Source of the DNA: Acanthochlamys bracteata
Lineage: Eukaryota; Streptophyta; Magnoliopsida; Pandanales; Velloziaceae
DNA: 64,000 nucleotides
Direction: 5' to 3'
Assembly (NCBI GenBank): GCA_019914995.1
Contig: JAFKAK010000546.1
Location: 1-64,000 of the forward strand
Made by a program: the position numbers and the translations under genes. Below the pieces are notes generated by a model. It was not told the DNA's origin and did not search any database. It saw only the letters and a list, made by a program, of their open reading frames with translations. Of this stretch, positions 1 to 10,499 are shown in pieces; within the stretch, counting starts at the first letter, position 1, and each line of letters begins with the position of its first letter.

Positions 1-240
1 AATTAAATATTCTGTTATAAATTAATTTGTGATCTGAGGAGGTTTATACACAGGTGAACCACACTATGGTGACATAGTGTTAAAAATTCTACTTAATGTG
101 GAAAATCTCCTAATTTAGAATTGCATACGATTTATTCTTGATATCACCATTAATTATTAACGTAAAAAACTGCAAAAACATGGAGAAACCCGGGGTGAGA
201 AGTTTACATACTTCAATAGCCTCTCAGAGACTATTACGCA

Positions 241-1022
241 GAAGATCTTATATACGCTTATTTAGTCAGTTTATTTGAAGGTGATGGTTTTTTTCTATCA
301 CCAAAAAAGGTAAATATTTAACATATGAACTTGGTATTGAATTATCCATTAGAGATGTACAATTAATATATAAAATTAAAGATTTATTAGGTGTAGGTGT
401 TTAAGTTTCAGGAAAAGGCAAGTTGAAATGGTATCTTTAAGAATTAGAGATAAAAACCATTTAAGAAATTTTATTTTACCTATATTTGATAAAATACTAT
501 GTTCTCTAATAAAAGTATGATTACTTAAGATTTAAAGTGCTTTACTTTCAGGTATTATTTATTACAAAAGATTTACCTGAATATACTAGAAGTAACCAGC
601 CTATAAATCTGATTGAATCTATTATTAATGCCACATATTTTCCGCTTGATTGGTTGGTTTTATAGAAGCTGAAGGTTGTTTCAGTATTTATAAATTGGCA
701 AAAGATCGAGATTACTTAGTAGCTAGTTTTGATGTTAGTCAAACAGATGGAGAAATTCTAATATCTGCTATTGGAAAATATTTGTCCTTACTACTACTGC
801 ATATTTAGATAAAACCAATAATTATAAATTAAAAGTAACAAGTGTAAGATCTATAGAAAATGTAATTAAATTTTAGATAAAGCACCTGTAAAATTATTAG
901 GTAATAAAAGATTGCAATATTTACTATGAATAAAGCAATTATGCAATACAATATCAAGATACTCTCTAAATATAATTATACCTTCAAATTATTAAATAAA
1001 TTAACTTACTTAAGCGATAGAT
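241..1022 (+). pseudogene. LAGLIDADG homing endonuclease in cob intron (frameshifted)
   Basis: Two LAGLIDADG helices are readable in different frames: SLFEGDGFFLSP near 270-310 and WLVGFIEAEGCFSIYKL near 645-695. Two motifs in one chain are typical of monomeric intron-encoded DNA endonucleases that promote homing of their host group I intron into intron-less alleles. Several single-base shifts break the frame, so no intact protein can be read. It lies just upstream of a cob exon, and a typical intron tail (atatagtcc) follows near 1030, so it belongs to the preceding cob intron, whose 5' part lies outside or at the edge of the window. Family assignment is firm; whether the protein is active cannot be judged. 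Confidence 0.8.
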
Positions 1023-1089
1023 CATGATATAGTCCGATCAATAATGAAAAATTATTGAGTGTAGTGAGAGTATTTAATTTATTTATATT

Positions 1090-1429
1090 AAAATATGGGA
1101 CTACCAACATTAATGTTCTGGGGTAACGCTTACTCTTAATAGATTCTTTTCATTACATTACTTGCCCTTTTATCTTGTAGCTTTAGCTGTTGTTCATCTT
1201 TAACACTTCATGAGCACGGTTCATCTAACTCTAGGAGTTTCCCAGGTAATGATGATAGACTGCCATTCCATCCTTATTTTATTTTTTCAGGATCTTGTAA
1301 CTATCTTCTTTTCTTCTTGGTTCTTTCTATTATCGTATTTTTTATCCTAATCTTTATGGGTCATAGCGATAACTATATCCCTGCTAACCCTATGTCTACG
1401 CTTTCTGCCTCTATTGTACCTGGAGTGAT
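1090..1429 (+). CDS. cob: cytochrome b, internal exon
   Basis: Apocytochrome b is the membrane subunit of complex III that binds the two b hemes. Combined over frames this exon reads LNRFFSLHYL, LHEHGSSN, DRLPFHPYFIF and NPMSTLSASIVP, the canonical order from the fourth helix with its heme-ligand histidine region to the block before the PEWY motif. The frame changes several times through one-base losses. The exon starts shortly after an intron tail at about 1040-1090. It stops at the usual intron site inside PEWYLLPFYAI, where a group I intron follows. The 5' half of cob lies upstream of this window. Confidence 0.9.
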
Positions 1430-1740
1430 AAATAAAGATGTCACTTAATCTCACTATATGCTGGAAACTCCTAAAGCTTTAAGTACTTTTTACATTATAT
1501 TATACTTTTAAGCCTTATTGTTTTAAGACATATTGTACTTTATGCTAACTTAAAGTCTGATTTCATAATAACAAAAGTAAAAATCTAAAGATGCTACAAT
1601 GGACAATCAGCAGGAAACCAAAATTATCATCCTGATAATGAGTAGGATCCTCAGAGACTATATGTGAGACATATTTATTAATATCTATTTATGAAGATAT
1701 AGTCCAACCATATTAGAAATATTATGGATAACTGATCAAA
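1430..1740 (+). ncRNA. group I intron core in cob
   Basis: The conserved pieces of a group I intron are present in order: a tatatgctggaaactcctaaag block near 1455-1480, the P/Q-like aatggacaatcagcaggaaa near 1597-1617, the R-like cctcagagacta near 1650 and the S-like agatatagtcc near 1695. The same pieces recur in the cox3 and nad5 introns (about 17030-17225 and 49090-49320), so these introns belong to one subgroup. The core lies before both endonuclease ORFs of this region, unlike the other two, where the core follows the ORF. This suggests two adjacent or nested introns. Confidence 0.75.
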
Positions 1741-2029
1741 CCAGTGTAATTTCTACTTTAGCGATGAGTTTATTTATTCATCATGTAAATATTCTACAAA
1801 AAGGTATTCCACATTTATCTTCATTGATAGAGCTTTGCAACAACACCCAATGATATAAGAGATTTTAGTTGAATTTTACTGGGGTGATAGCTTAGTTCGC
1901 AAAATTGTGAGCGTATCTCTATATTTTAGTTCTTTTGCAAGTTATATAGATTTATATTATTATACTCTAGATTTATATTATTGTTCTACTTTAGTTTTAC
2001 TAATATTAACTTATTCTAACCCTAAATCA

Positions 2030-2660
2030 GATAAATTTTCTATATTTTCAGAAAATAAAGGAAAATCTGGAATTTATTTATGGAAGAATAAAAATAATGG
2101 AAAAAATAGGTAGTAGTAGTGTTGATTTATCTAAAAGATTAAGAAATTAATTTAATACTTATCTTTCAGATTTTAAAAATATTATGCTTATTTATAAAGC
2201 TTTATTAGCTTATGGGTTTGATGGATTTATATTAGAAATTTTAGAATATTGCCAACCTTCAGATTTAATAAAAAGAGAACAATATTATATTGATTTATTA
2301 AAACCTGAATATAATATTTTAAAACAGCTGGGTCTAGTTCAGGTGTAAAAACGAAAGTGAAGAAACTAAAAAGCTAAAAATAAGAATTGGAGCTTTAAGT
2401 CGTTCAGAAGAAGTTTTAGAAAAAATAGAGTGCATTTAAAAGACTTAACTCTAGTATAAAACATAAAGAACACTTTAGTTAAACTTAATTCTTCTCTTGA
2501 ACATGTAGCTATTAGCGCAAAAACCTGTCGTATCTACAGATTCTATTACTGGTGAAAGTATTGAATTTAGATCTATGACTCAAGCTGCAAAACATTTAAT
2601 GTTCACCTGAAACCATACGTAGACTTATAAAAGCTAATATACTTTTATTACAAATATAAA
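2030..2660 (+). pseudogene. GIY-YIG homing endonuclease in cob intron (frameshifted)
   Basis: The GIY-YIG catalytic domain is recognisable from KSGIYLWKN at about 2070 through a YVGSS-like segment near 2100, LSKRLRN, and the conserved REQYYIDLLKPEYNIL near 2275-2320. Downstream a modular DNA-binding tail follows: a SRSEE/KLK stretch and a TDSITGESIEFRSMTQAAKH segment (NUMOD1-like) near 2535-2600. GIY-YIG enzymes nick DNA to spread their host intron. One-base shifts near 2100 and 2335 and later interrupt it. A hydrophobic, tyrosine-rich reading frame precedes it from about 1907 and may be its N-terminal extension. Confidence 0.82.
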
Positions 2661-2754
2661 ATAATAAAAAGATTATGGTACTAATTTATTTTTAAGTATT
2701 TTCTAGATTATAGTCTCATTATTTAGGTAATGATGATCTATAACATAGTATTAA

Positions 2755-3300
2755 AGACTCTCTCTGCAAACTCTAGATTAGTTTATGCTCAAACAGCAGT
2801 AGCACATAAAGAATATTTAGAATATATGCTTAGTTTTTTATTGCTTTTTGTACTAAAGGTTATAAACCTCAATCTAGAGTAGTTAGAGACAATAGAACTA
2901 AAAATATATGGTGCAATATCTTTCACAACTATGCAACTTCCTTGTTTTAATGTATTTAGAGAATTGTTTTATTTATCAAATGTTAAAGTAGTACCGGATA
3001 ATATATATGATTTGTTAAACCTAGAGGGTTAGCATTTTGAATTATGGACGAAGGTAGTCGTCATGGTACTGACTACAAATTGGTGTATACCACGCATTTT
3101 CTAATGATGATGTAGATAAGTTAATGTTTACATTAAAGATTAATTTAAATTAAGATGTTCTATACATTTATAATAAGGATAAAAAGCCTCGTATTTACAT
3201 TTTAAAGAATCTATGCCTAACTTGATAGATTTAGTTAAACCATATTTTATAAAGGAAATGTTATACAAATTAGGCTTATAAAGCTGTCATTTATACAATA
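2755..3300 (+). pseudogene. LAGLIDADG (type 2) endonuclease remnant in cob intron
   Basis: Short blocks match the second LAGLIDADG subfamily, the type found in HNH-free single ORFs with a YWIMDDG-like motif: KGYKPQSRVVRDNR near 2855-2890, KPRGLAFWIMDEGSRHGTDY near 3020-3075 and a VYTTHF segment. A related gene with YWIMDDGYFDSYGRTK sits in a nad5 intron near 48810. Many shifts break the frame. It follows the GIY-YIG gene and directly precedes the last cob exon, so two unrelated endonuclease genes share the space of one cob intron region. Confidence 0.65.
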
Positions 3301-3326
3301 AATGTATATTGATTATTTTTCGATCT

Positions 3327-3640
3327 TTACCTTTCTATGCTATTTTAAGATCTATTCCTAACAAACTTTTAGTAATCGGAATGTTTGTTTCACTACTTAT
3401 CTTGCTTGTGTTCCTTCTAACAGATTCTCTAGAACAAGAGGTAATGAATTTACACCTTTCTCTAGAATAGCCTTCTTTGTTTAGTTGCCACATTCTTTAT
3501 TTTATTAGCTATGGGAGCAAGACATGCTGAGGGCCTTACATCGCTATTGGACAGATAGCTATGGCATTGTATTTTTTCTTATTTTTAATTTAGTTCCTGC
3601 TGTTAGTTTAATTGAAAATACTTTAGCAGACTTAAAATAA
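3327..3640 (+). CDS. cob: cytochrome b, 3'-terminal exon
   Basis: The exon resumes exactly where the previous one stopped, with LPFYAILRSIPNKLLVIGM, then runs through MGARHAEG, YIAIGQIAMALYFF and the C-terminus SLIENTLADLK followed by TAA at 3638-3640. These are the last two to three transmembrane helices of cytochrome b. At least four one-base changes shift the frame (around 3465, 3485, 3520 and 3585). A second, clearly diverged copy of its last 40 codons lies at about 11345-11467, beyond a plasmid-derived insert. This copy ends at the usual LADLK position; the other has extra residues. Confidence 0.88.
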
Positions 3641-4133
3641 CTCCAATTTAACCTTTAATAAAGGTAATACCTCACTTAAATTTTACAATTACACTTAACT
3701 ACAATTTATGGTATTAAAAGTAGAAATTACTCTACAAAATGCTAATACTGAAAATGTTTTATTATTTAACCCCTCTAATTATCTACAGTGTTAGTACTCT
3801 GGCAAAAAAATGGAGTGAGGCAATAAACCTGTATTCAGAACTTCAAAAACTAGTTTAGAAACTGTTTGAAATATTTTAAAAGGAAAATTTTTAAATTATA
3901 AAAATTAAAAAGATAATATAAATTACAAAAAAATTAAAAGAGAAACATAAATAAAGAAAATAGTTTTGCTAGGTTTTACTAAACATAGCGAATGAAATTA
4001 AACTAGGAATAATAAAATAAGGAAATAAAAAAATACAACAAATGTTAGTTATCCTTGCCTTGATCCTTGATAATAAAATAAAAAGACAAAAAAGGAAATC
4101 AAAAAAAAGATCAAAAAAGGACGACAAAACAAA
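3641..4133. other. spacer with purine-rich tract
   Basis: No gene is supported. From about 3890 to 4130 the plus strand is mostly A and G (runs such as aaaaaaaagatcaaaaaagg). It separates the cob stop codon from the plasmid-like ORFs. Confidence 0.5.
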
Positions 4134-4832
4134 TTGATTAATAAATTAACTGTTTTATTAGGAAAAAGTCATAATAAGTTTAGTTTATTTAGACAAGGTG
4201 TTCCGATCTATCATAAAAACAACATGAAAACAAGATTAAACAAATTTGTTATTTTAGAGGCGCTGATCCCTACACTATTCATTTTATTTGGTACTATAAG
4301 TTTGCGTTATGAACAACTTAAATTTGTTGGAAATACTACTTTTTATATGGTCAAACGTTAGTCATTTGTTTTGTTTAGATAATTTGTTTTATGAGAATTT
4401 TTTGCTATGAGTATTATAGTTTATAAAAAACAAAATCAACCATAATAATTTGATTTTTATTCAGAGGAATCTAGCTCTCCAGATAAAGGAACAAAATTAG
4501 GTCAAACCATTGACACTGAATCAGATTTTGATTTAAGTTCTTGCTCTGATGTTTCAAACCTCCAAGCTTAGAAAAAAGCTGAAACCTGCTTTTACAAAAA
4601 AAAGGAGGAGTTTAAACTGCCCTCCGGCTTTAATCCTCTGAATTTAGGAAGTAAATGGGGTTTTTTTCAGAAGGGAACTTCTTTCTTGGATGATATAGGA
4701 CAGATACTTCTTTTTTTGGATATTTTGTATATCTTTTTAAAGTTTATTGCTCTATTCCATGCTTTGTTCCTGGCTCCAAATCTGTCTTTTATATTATATT
4801 GTTTTGTTTATTACCCTTTGCTTGAATTTTAG
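4134..4832 (+). CDS. hypothetical, plasmid-associated ORFs (possibly one gene)
   Basis: Two readable blocks occur. The first (4134-4361, GTG/TTG-like start region, 75 codons) contains a hydrophobic stretch LIPTLFILFGTI. The second starts at ATG 4407 and reads SIIVYKKQNQP, an acidic serine-rich stretch DTESDFDLSSCSD, then GFNPLNLGSKWGFFQKG and a strongly hydrophobic C-terminus (ILLFLDILYIFLKFIALFHA) ending with TAG at 4830-4832. I do not recognise the family. Its place next to the polymerase remnant, and the absence of similarity to any standard mitochondrial gene, suggest a plasmid accessory protein, possibly membrane-bound. Small shifts interrupt the second block. Confidence 0.4.
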
Positions 4833-5020
4833 TAAAAGAAGTGTTTTGTTCTATCCTCTAAAACGCTCTAAAACGCTCTTATATTTTATATAGCTTGTTT
4901 CTTATTTATTTGCTTTAATAATAAAAGTTTTCGTTCACAAAGAAAGAAGAAAGAAAGAATAGAAAGTGTAGCTTCCTATAATTAGAGGGTTGGCAACAGT
5001 TGGTACTACATAATTTATAA

Positions 5021-5098
5021 TAAGCCTCACAGGAATTTAACCTGTTTCTCTACCTATGCTGGCTATCCATAAGTAGTATTTGGTTAAACTAAAAGCTT
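5021..5098 (-). tRNA. tRNA-like gene next to polymerase remnant, copy A
   Basis: On the minus strand a 7-bp acceptor stem (AAGCTTT with GAGGCTT, two G-U pairs), a D-arm-like TAGTTTAACC, and a perfect T-arm (ACAGG, seven-base loop, CCTGT) are visible. In place of a normal anticodon arm there is a 9-bp hairpin, CTACTTATG paired with CATAGGTAG, closing a nine-base loop GATAGCCAG. A homologue on the plus strand at 27517-27598 keeps all nine pairs although several bases differ. No standard anticodon assignment is possible. Both copies lie downstream of DNA polymerase fragments on the same strand as them. Confidence 0.6.
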
Positions 5099-5209
5099 TG
5101 TTTTCAAAAGAGAGAAAAGGAAAAGAAAAGAAAAAGAAAATAAACGAAATGTTGTATATGATTCAGTTCTGGTGAAAATACCAATTTATAAAACAAAACG
5201 TAGCTTTCA

Positions 5210-8200
5210 TTCCACTCCCTGTCTAGTCTGTAACTATAAAATATTTGTTCCTGGGGAATATAGACTACCCCTAGCCCAAGAAAAGATTAAAATTAACTTT
5301 GAATAAAAAGAGTTGGTCTCGAGATCTGAATCCTCTTCTTGATCTTTTAAACTTAAAACAAAAGGCTTAGTGCCTATTAATCTCCCATTATCATCGTATA
5401 TCAACTCACGTTTATTTTCGGTAGTTGAAAGTGTATAACTTTTTGGTCCTTGATTAAGATACTACCTTTCCTTTATATTTTTAAATCATTTTTCCTGATT
5501 TAAATTTATAGAAGAATTTTGTCTAAAAGTTTTTCCAAATCAGAAAAAGATATAGTATTTTAAACCCTTTGACTTTAGTTATTTCTTCACCTGATTCAGT
5601 TATACCCCATAAACTTTTTAGGTGCATGAATACAGCTCGGTTAAAAACATTTTTGTTAAAATTTGTTTTTCCATTTTCCCTTTATTATATCACCGGAGGA
5701 CTGTTTACTTCTAGAATGTAAACTTTCTTTGTTTGTATAACAGATTAACAACTTATTATTAAGTGTAACCCAATTAGTTACTCTAAATTTACAAGAATAC
5801 TCTTCTATTTCAGATTTTCAATAATTATGTGCTGTTCATAATCGGGGTTCATCCTGAATTTCCTGTACAATGCATTAAGTAATAATTTAGAAATAATGTA
5901 CCAGGACTATTTTATTGTTGTTATAAGATTCTTTTCCTTAAAAATATCTTTGATAAAAAACCGAAAAAAATATCGAATTTGTCAAATAAATATCCACTAT
6001 TATTTTTATATCCGAACTTTGAAGCATTTTTCAATTCCTCGGAAAAAAAACGTTCCTGTAAAATTACCCAATGGCGAAATTGTTCTAATACCTTGTCCAG
6101 TATTATGTTTAATTTGCAATATAGGGTGCGCAAGATCTACAGTAGTTTGAATCTCTACGTTAAAAATCCGAAGGCATCCTCATCTACTAAAGAAATGTCC
6201 TCAAAATAAGTAATATATTCTTTTTGTTTAGAAATTACTGGCATAAACATTTTATTTTCATATTGGTAGGATATAAGGAATTAACATCGTTCCCTATAAA
6301 CTTTAGTTCCTTCTGGGGTTAGTAGGAACAAACATGTCCGTTTACCTGCTGGTATAAGACTTTTTTAAGATCAGAATAAATTTTTCCATCTATCAATGGA
6401 ATAGCATAACCTAATTTTTCCAATGGTTTAAGATAATTAGATCTAAAGATAGCAAAATCTAATGAAGGTAATGTGAACTTTTATGAATATTCAATTTATA
6501 TTTTTAAAAATTTCTTCATTGAATTTACTTATAACTTCATATAAGCTCACACAGTCATTTAAGCAATATTTAATAGTCTCATTTTTAAGAGATCAATTAT
6601 CTGAAGCATTAAAATACTTCATATATTCGGCAAAAGTTACTAGCTGCCTCTTCACCGTCACTGAAAAATGATTCATCAGAATATCCCCTACATAATCAAG
6701 ATCTATGTTATGATTAAATCTATCATTTAAAAATTTATAAGGAAAAAATTGTTTTAAATGATCGACATTGAAATTTTTTAGCTAATTTCTTTAGAGACAT
6801 CGGTAACATAAGATTCGAATCTCTAAAGGCAATATTATATTTTAGTTTTGGTCCATATTTGATTTTAATGTTCACTATATTACTGTTTCTTAAAATTGGT
6901 TCAATTTTAATATCTTATTTAATGCCGTTAAGGCATTTAATAAAAAGATCCATCAAAGTTTGACAGGTTGTGTTCATAAAAACATGCCCTGAATATTTGG
7001 TTTTTAATAAACTGAGCAGCATATCTTGCATCAATTCGGAATAATTAGAATAATTGAAAGATAGAAGGAAGATTTATTCTTCCCATCGAAATATAAATAC
7101 AATATGGTAAGTGTTTCCAGCTATAACCATACTTTCTAAGTCTAAAGTTAAAAATTTATTAGTAATTTTTTTTTCCACTTTAAGAGGCTTAAGGTGATCA
7201 ACTTTAAATCTAATACATTTTAGTACATTTTCTTCATTTTTAATGTAAAATTCGTGATTATTAACAAGTCTTATAAAACAATCCTTCTGTTTAGAGGCCT
7301 GTCAATAAATTTAGTTGAAGTAGTTTTATTTTTATTAGTAATTTTACTTCAACCTCAGTAAAATTTTTTGGGTACATTATGGTTAATAATATAAGTTTTA
7401 TCTTGCTCTAATTTATCTTGTATAACAAAGAAAGAGTTTTCCTTTTTTTAAAAAAAACATCACCTCAACTAGTGTAATTTTGATTTAACGGTATATTTAA
7501 TACAGAAAACTTCTTATAACTAGTATCCAATTCTTTTTTTTTTGGATTTTTAGTTTTTTAATTTTCTTTATGGTTGTTATATCCAATGGTAAATCAGAGT
7601 TGTTTTCCTTTATTCAATACTGACAGATCAATCTACGTAAGGGGGAGATACTTTATATAAATTGTTATCTTTTTCTTGAAAACTGTTTCTAAATTTTCAA
7701 GTACAAGGTTTTTATCCTTGAGGTAGCACGATGTACCTGATCAAATGTTAAAAATTTACCATCTTGATATTCTACTTTAAATAAAAAAATAACATAACTA
7801 TTATCAGAAAGATTAGTCATAATTTCTGTCCCAGAATTTATTCACGAACCAATTGATTAAGTCTACAGTCAATAATCCAGAAATATTTTGCTCATATTTA
7901 TCACAATCCAACTTAGGTGTTAGATTTGCCTTATTTATTGGATATTTAAATCTGACTGAACTGTAGAAAAATTACGGGCTACAAAATTTTTGGATGCCGG
8001 CCTACACAGCACCTTGACAGTATTAACTCTAGAATTTAGAACTAATTCTTGCCTAACATTAGAAGAACTAACAGAAACCGTAACAGCACCTACACTTGAA
8101 CCAACTTGAACATCAGTAGTTAAAACTAAAGCAGAATCCACAGGAAGTGCACCGCCAGACCATGCCAAAGTCAAACCATGATCTACCTTTTTAGCTACTA

Positions 8201-8219
8201 TAACAGATTGACTTTGCAA
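5210..8219 (-). pseudogene. dpo: family B DNA polymerase of linear mitochondrial plasmid type (degraded)
   Basis: Protein-primed family B polymerases replicate linear invertron plasmids and are often found integrated in fungal mitochondrial DNA. Read on the minus strand from ATG 8219, the N-terminus includes SDNSYVIFLFKVEYQDG near 7800 and FDQVHRA. The three exonuclease motifs are visible: TLDLES (Exo I, near 7130), HNLSNFDGSF (Exo II, near 6970) and YCLNDCVSLYEV (Exo III, near 6550). The polymerase motif DVNSLYPTNMK sits at 6256-6287, and a late block ELIYDDNGRLIGTKPF near 5390. I cannot find the KxxxNSxYG or DTDS motifs, and there are many shifts, so it is probably non-functional. The glycine/serine/valine-rich first 90 residues are unusual for the family. 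Confidence 0.8.
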
Positions 8220-8220
8220 G

Positions 8221-8860
8221 TAAGTTTTCGAAAAGAGAATTTGGAAAAAATAGTAAAATTTGTTTTTGAAAAAGAGTGTAGAAAAGTTTCATAATAAATA
8301 AAAACAGGCTTTAGTGTAGCTTACTAATAAGCATAAAATTTTATCTATTTAACGCGCAGATTGTTTATTTCTGCCCTTGTTAAAATAAAATGTTTAATCC
8401 GCATTGAGGCTGGCCTACCTGGTTTTGTTTTTACCCTGGGACATTTATTGCAATTCAATGCAAAATATCATTATTATAAATATTTTTAAATATAATAATG
8501 ATTTCTGTGGCTGGGTGTATAACCCGGCAATAAAAATAATAAAAATATTCTTTACATTTAAGCAGAGCTAGTCTGACTAAAATTTTATATAATAATTTGC
8601 CCGCTAAAAAAAAAAATTAATATAAACCCTTATAAAAATTAACTAGTTTGGCTATACGCTACCTGGCCTAGTTGTCAAAAAAAAAGAAATTTTAAATTAA
8701 AGTATAAAAAATACAGTTATTATTATACTGTTATATTAGTAATAACTTAAACTGAATAATATTTCTTCTATAGTTACAACTAAACGTACCTATAAAATCC
8801 AGAGTGTAAAGGATTTGAACCCTAGCGAATTTAACTATTTAAAAATCTTTGCTTTTCTAA
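8221..8860 (-). repeat. large inverted repeat, arm A
   Basis: The reverse complement of this stretch matches 21530-22145 over about 600 bases with many small differences. Anchors are the tRNA 3' half (agggttcaaatcctttacactctgg), the cggattaaacattttattt block (22012 versus the complement of about 8400), and gcttattAgTaagctacactaaa near 8310-8340. The arm lies directly upstream of the polymerase start codon on the minus strand. Confidence 0.8.
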
Positions 8861-8909
8861 GACAAAAAAAAAAACAATATTTTAAGCAGTAGTAGTTACC
8901 ATTCACTCT
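8800..8909 (-). tRNA. trnL: probable tRNA-Leu (TAG), distorted
   Basis: On the minus strand the ends AGAGTGA and ACACTCT form an acceptor stem, and GGGTTCAAATCC gives a T-arm. A CTTAGAA loop with flanking TTTGT/GCAAA suggests anticodon TAG, and the long variable region (about 30 bases) fits leucine tRNAs. An eleven-T run sits between D-arm and anticodon arm, which inflates the length to about 110. The 3' half recurs on the plus strand at about 21500-21562 and more weakly at 60560-60600. Confidence 0.5.
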
Positions 8910-9610
8910 ATGTTGTTTGTATTAGCAAAATTACAGTAAGTTACCAAAAATTATAATTGAATACTGAAAAAATTTCACAATATCTTATATTATTCGTAAT
9001 TGAATTCTACTTTTTAAGTAACGAGGATTGTAAATAATTAAAACAGATTGTAAAAAAAAAAGAGATAAGAGAAAAAAGAAAAAAATAAAACAAACAAAAT
9101 ATTTTAAAAGAAAGAGAATATAATAAATCGTTAAATTTAATTACGAATAATATATTGTGAAATTTTAACGGTTTATACATGACCTTCCGGCATATGTTTA
9201 AACAAAGTAATAAACATAAAGTAAATTTACAGCTTATATGAGATCCTAACAAAATATTTTCAAAATAGATTTTTCATTTTTAAATCATATTTTCTTATTC
9301 CTTAGGAAATCACATACCACGAATATTATATTGAATATTCAAGTTATACTATTATCTCTTTTTAAAGTAAAGTAATAAACAAGCTGTAAATTAAACTGGA
9401 AAAATAACTTGTGAGTTAATATAAAATTATAGAAACAAAATCATCAAATAAGTATCACCACTTGAAATTAAATGAAGTCGCCAATTAAGGCGATAGTGGG
9501 GAATATCTAAAAAATATCTAACTTCAAATTGATTAACGAGATCTTGAATAGATTTTCTTTATAAATGAAGCTTTATTTTTTCAAAAGAGGACCGATATGG
9601 GATGTTTATA
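8910..9610. other. AT-rich spacer, no gene seen
   Basis: A minus-strand open frame at 9007-9252 is only a low-complexity F/L/S-rich translation of A-rich purine runs. I see no conserved motif here. Confidence 0.5.
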
Positions 9611-9671
9611 AGAAGTTTATTTGTTGTAATGATATCGTGGAGAAGTTTATTTTGTTGTAATGATATCGTGG
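9611..9671. repeat. tandem duplication, 30-31 bp unit
   Basis: The unit agaagtttattTgttgtaa followed by tgatatcgtgg occurs twice back to back (9611-9640 and 9641-9671), differing by one T in a homopolymer. Confidence 0.9.
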
Positions 9672-9672
9672 A

Positions 9673-9741
9673 TAGAGTTAATGGAATCGAACCCGTGTAG
9701 CCTTGTAAATAAAAGGTGTTTTACCGTTAAACTATAACTCT
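9673..9741 (-). tRNA. tRNA, anticodon unresolved
   Basis: The minus strand has a perfect 7-bp acceptor stem (AGAGTTA with TAACTCT), a D-arm GTTTAACGGTAAAAC and a T-loop GGTTCGATTCC. The anticodon region CCTTTTATTTACAAGG allows only a four-base stem with an eight-base loop, and the T-stem is short, so one or more bases appear to be missing. tRNA-Val (TAC) is one possibility. Confidence 0.65.
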
Positions 9742-10090
9742 CTAGTGATTAGTCGAATAGCTGTCTAAACCAAAGGCAAAGACATATTGGACTAAAAGAT
9801 CATTTTTTGGGGCTTTTTAAATAAATTATTTGAAAACATAGAGAATCTCCGTGTTATAAAATAATTTATGCTTCTCCCTACATTCACTATAAAAATTAAC
9901 TCTATCTCCGAAAATTTCCGTAAATAAAATTAACCACCTATCATAGTATAGACCCTGGTGGAAGCCTATTTAAAGATATTTAAATATCTAATCAATTAGA
10001 GGTAATAGGGATTATTGTAAAAAAAACAAAATTTTATAATTTCACAATAGTTATTGAATAGTTGCAAACAAAAAGGATCAAAACAAAAAC
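9742..10090. other. spacer, no gene seen
   Basis: AT-rich sequence with no supported gene between the minus-strand tRNA and the next reading frame. Confidence 0.5.
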
Positions 10091-10099
10091 CAAAAAGGA

Positions 10100-10350
10100 G
10101 TATAACAAATATGATATTTTATTCACAGAATTTGCTTACGGTAACAAATTAAAACCATCCAATAGTGAACTAAATACCGTAGAAGGTGTTACCAATTGAA
10201 TGAAAACATACAACAAGTTTATACTGAAGGAGTACTACTGTAAATCGTTTGAAGACACATCTGATTTTTTCGAATTAAATAATTATCAAAGAAACGAAAA
10301 TTATTTCCTTTGAATATCTTGATAGGTTGGTAATCGTTACCAATTAACTT
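10100..10350 (+). CDS. hypothetical reading frame, plasmid-associated
   Basis: With TGA read as tryptophan a coherent frame reads FTEFAYGNKLKPSNSEL, VEGVTNWMKTYNKF and ENYFLWISW near 10115-10320. The amino-acid composition is that of a real soluble protein, not AT noise, and TGA lies where tryptophan makes sense. I do not recognise it. It may be a separate gene or the upstream part of the membrane-protein frame that follows. Confidence 0.4.
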
Positions 10351-10499
10351 TTATCTGATAGAAATTTAAGATTAATAGTTTTAGGTTTAATAGAAATTTG
10401 AAATTTACTTAAATATTTTAAAAATTGATCAGGCACTTTAGTACTAATTGTATTATTTAAAGCAATTTGTTCAATTTCATCTCAAGATAAACTATTTTC

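Noticed and set aside
1830-1925. VEFYWGDSLV-like reading resembling the cob VEFxWGGFSV exon
   Set aside because: It would be out of order relative to the cob exon at 1090-1429 and no neighbouring cob residues match; taken as chance or as intron ORF N-terminus.
5896-6209. Plus-strand ORFs overlapping dpo
   Set aside because: They are complement shadows of the polymerase on the minus strand.
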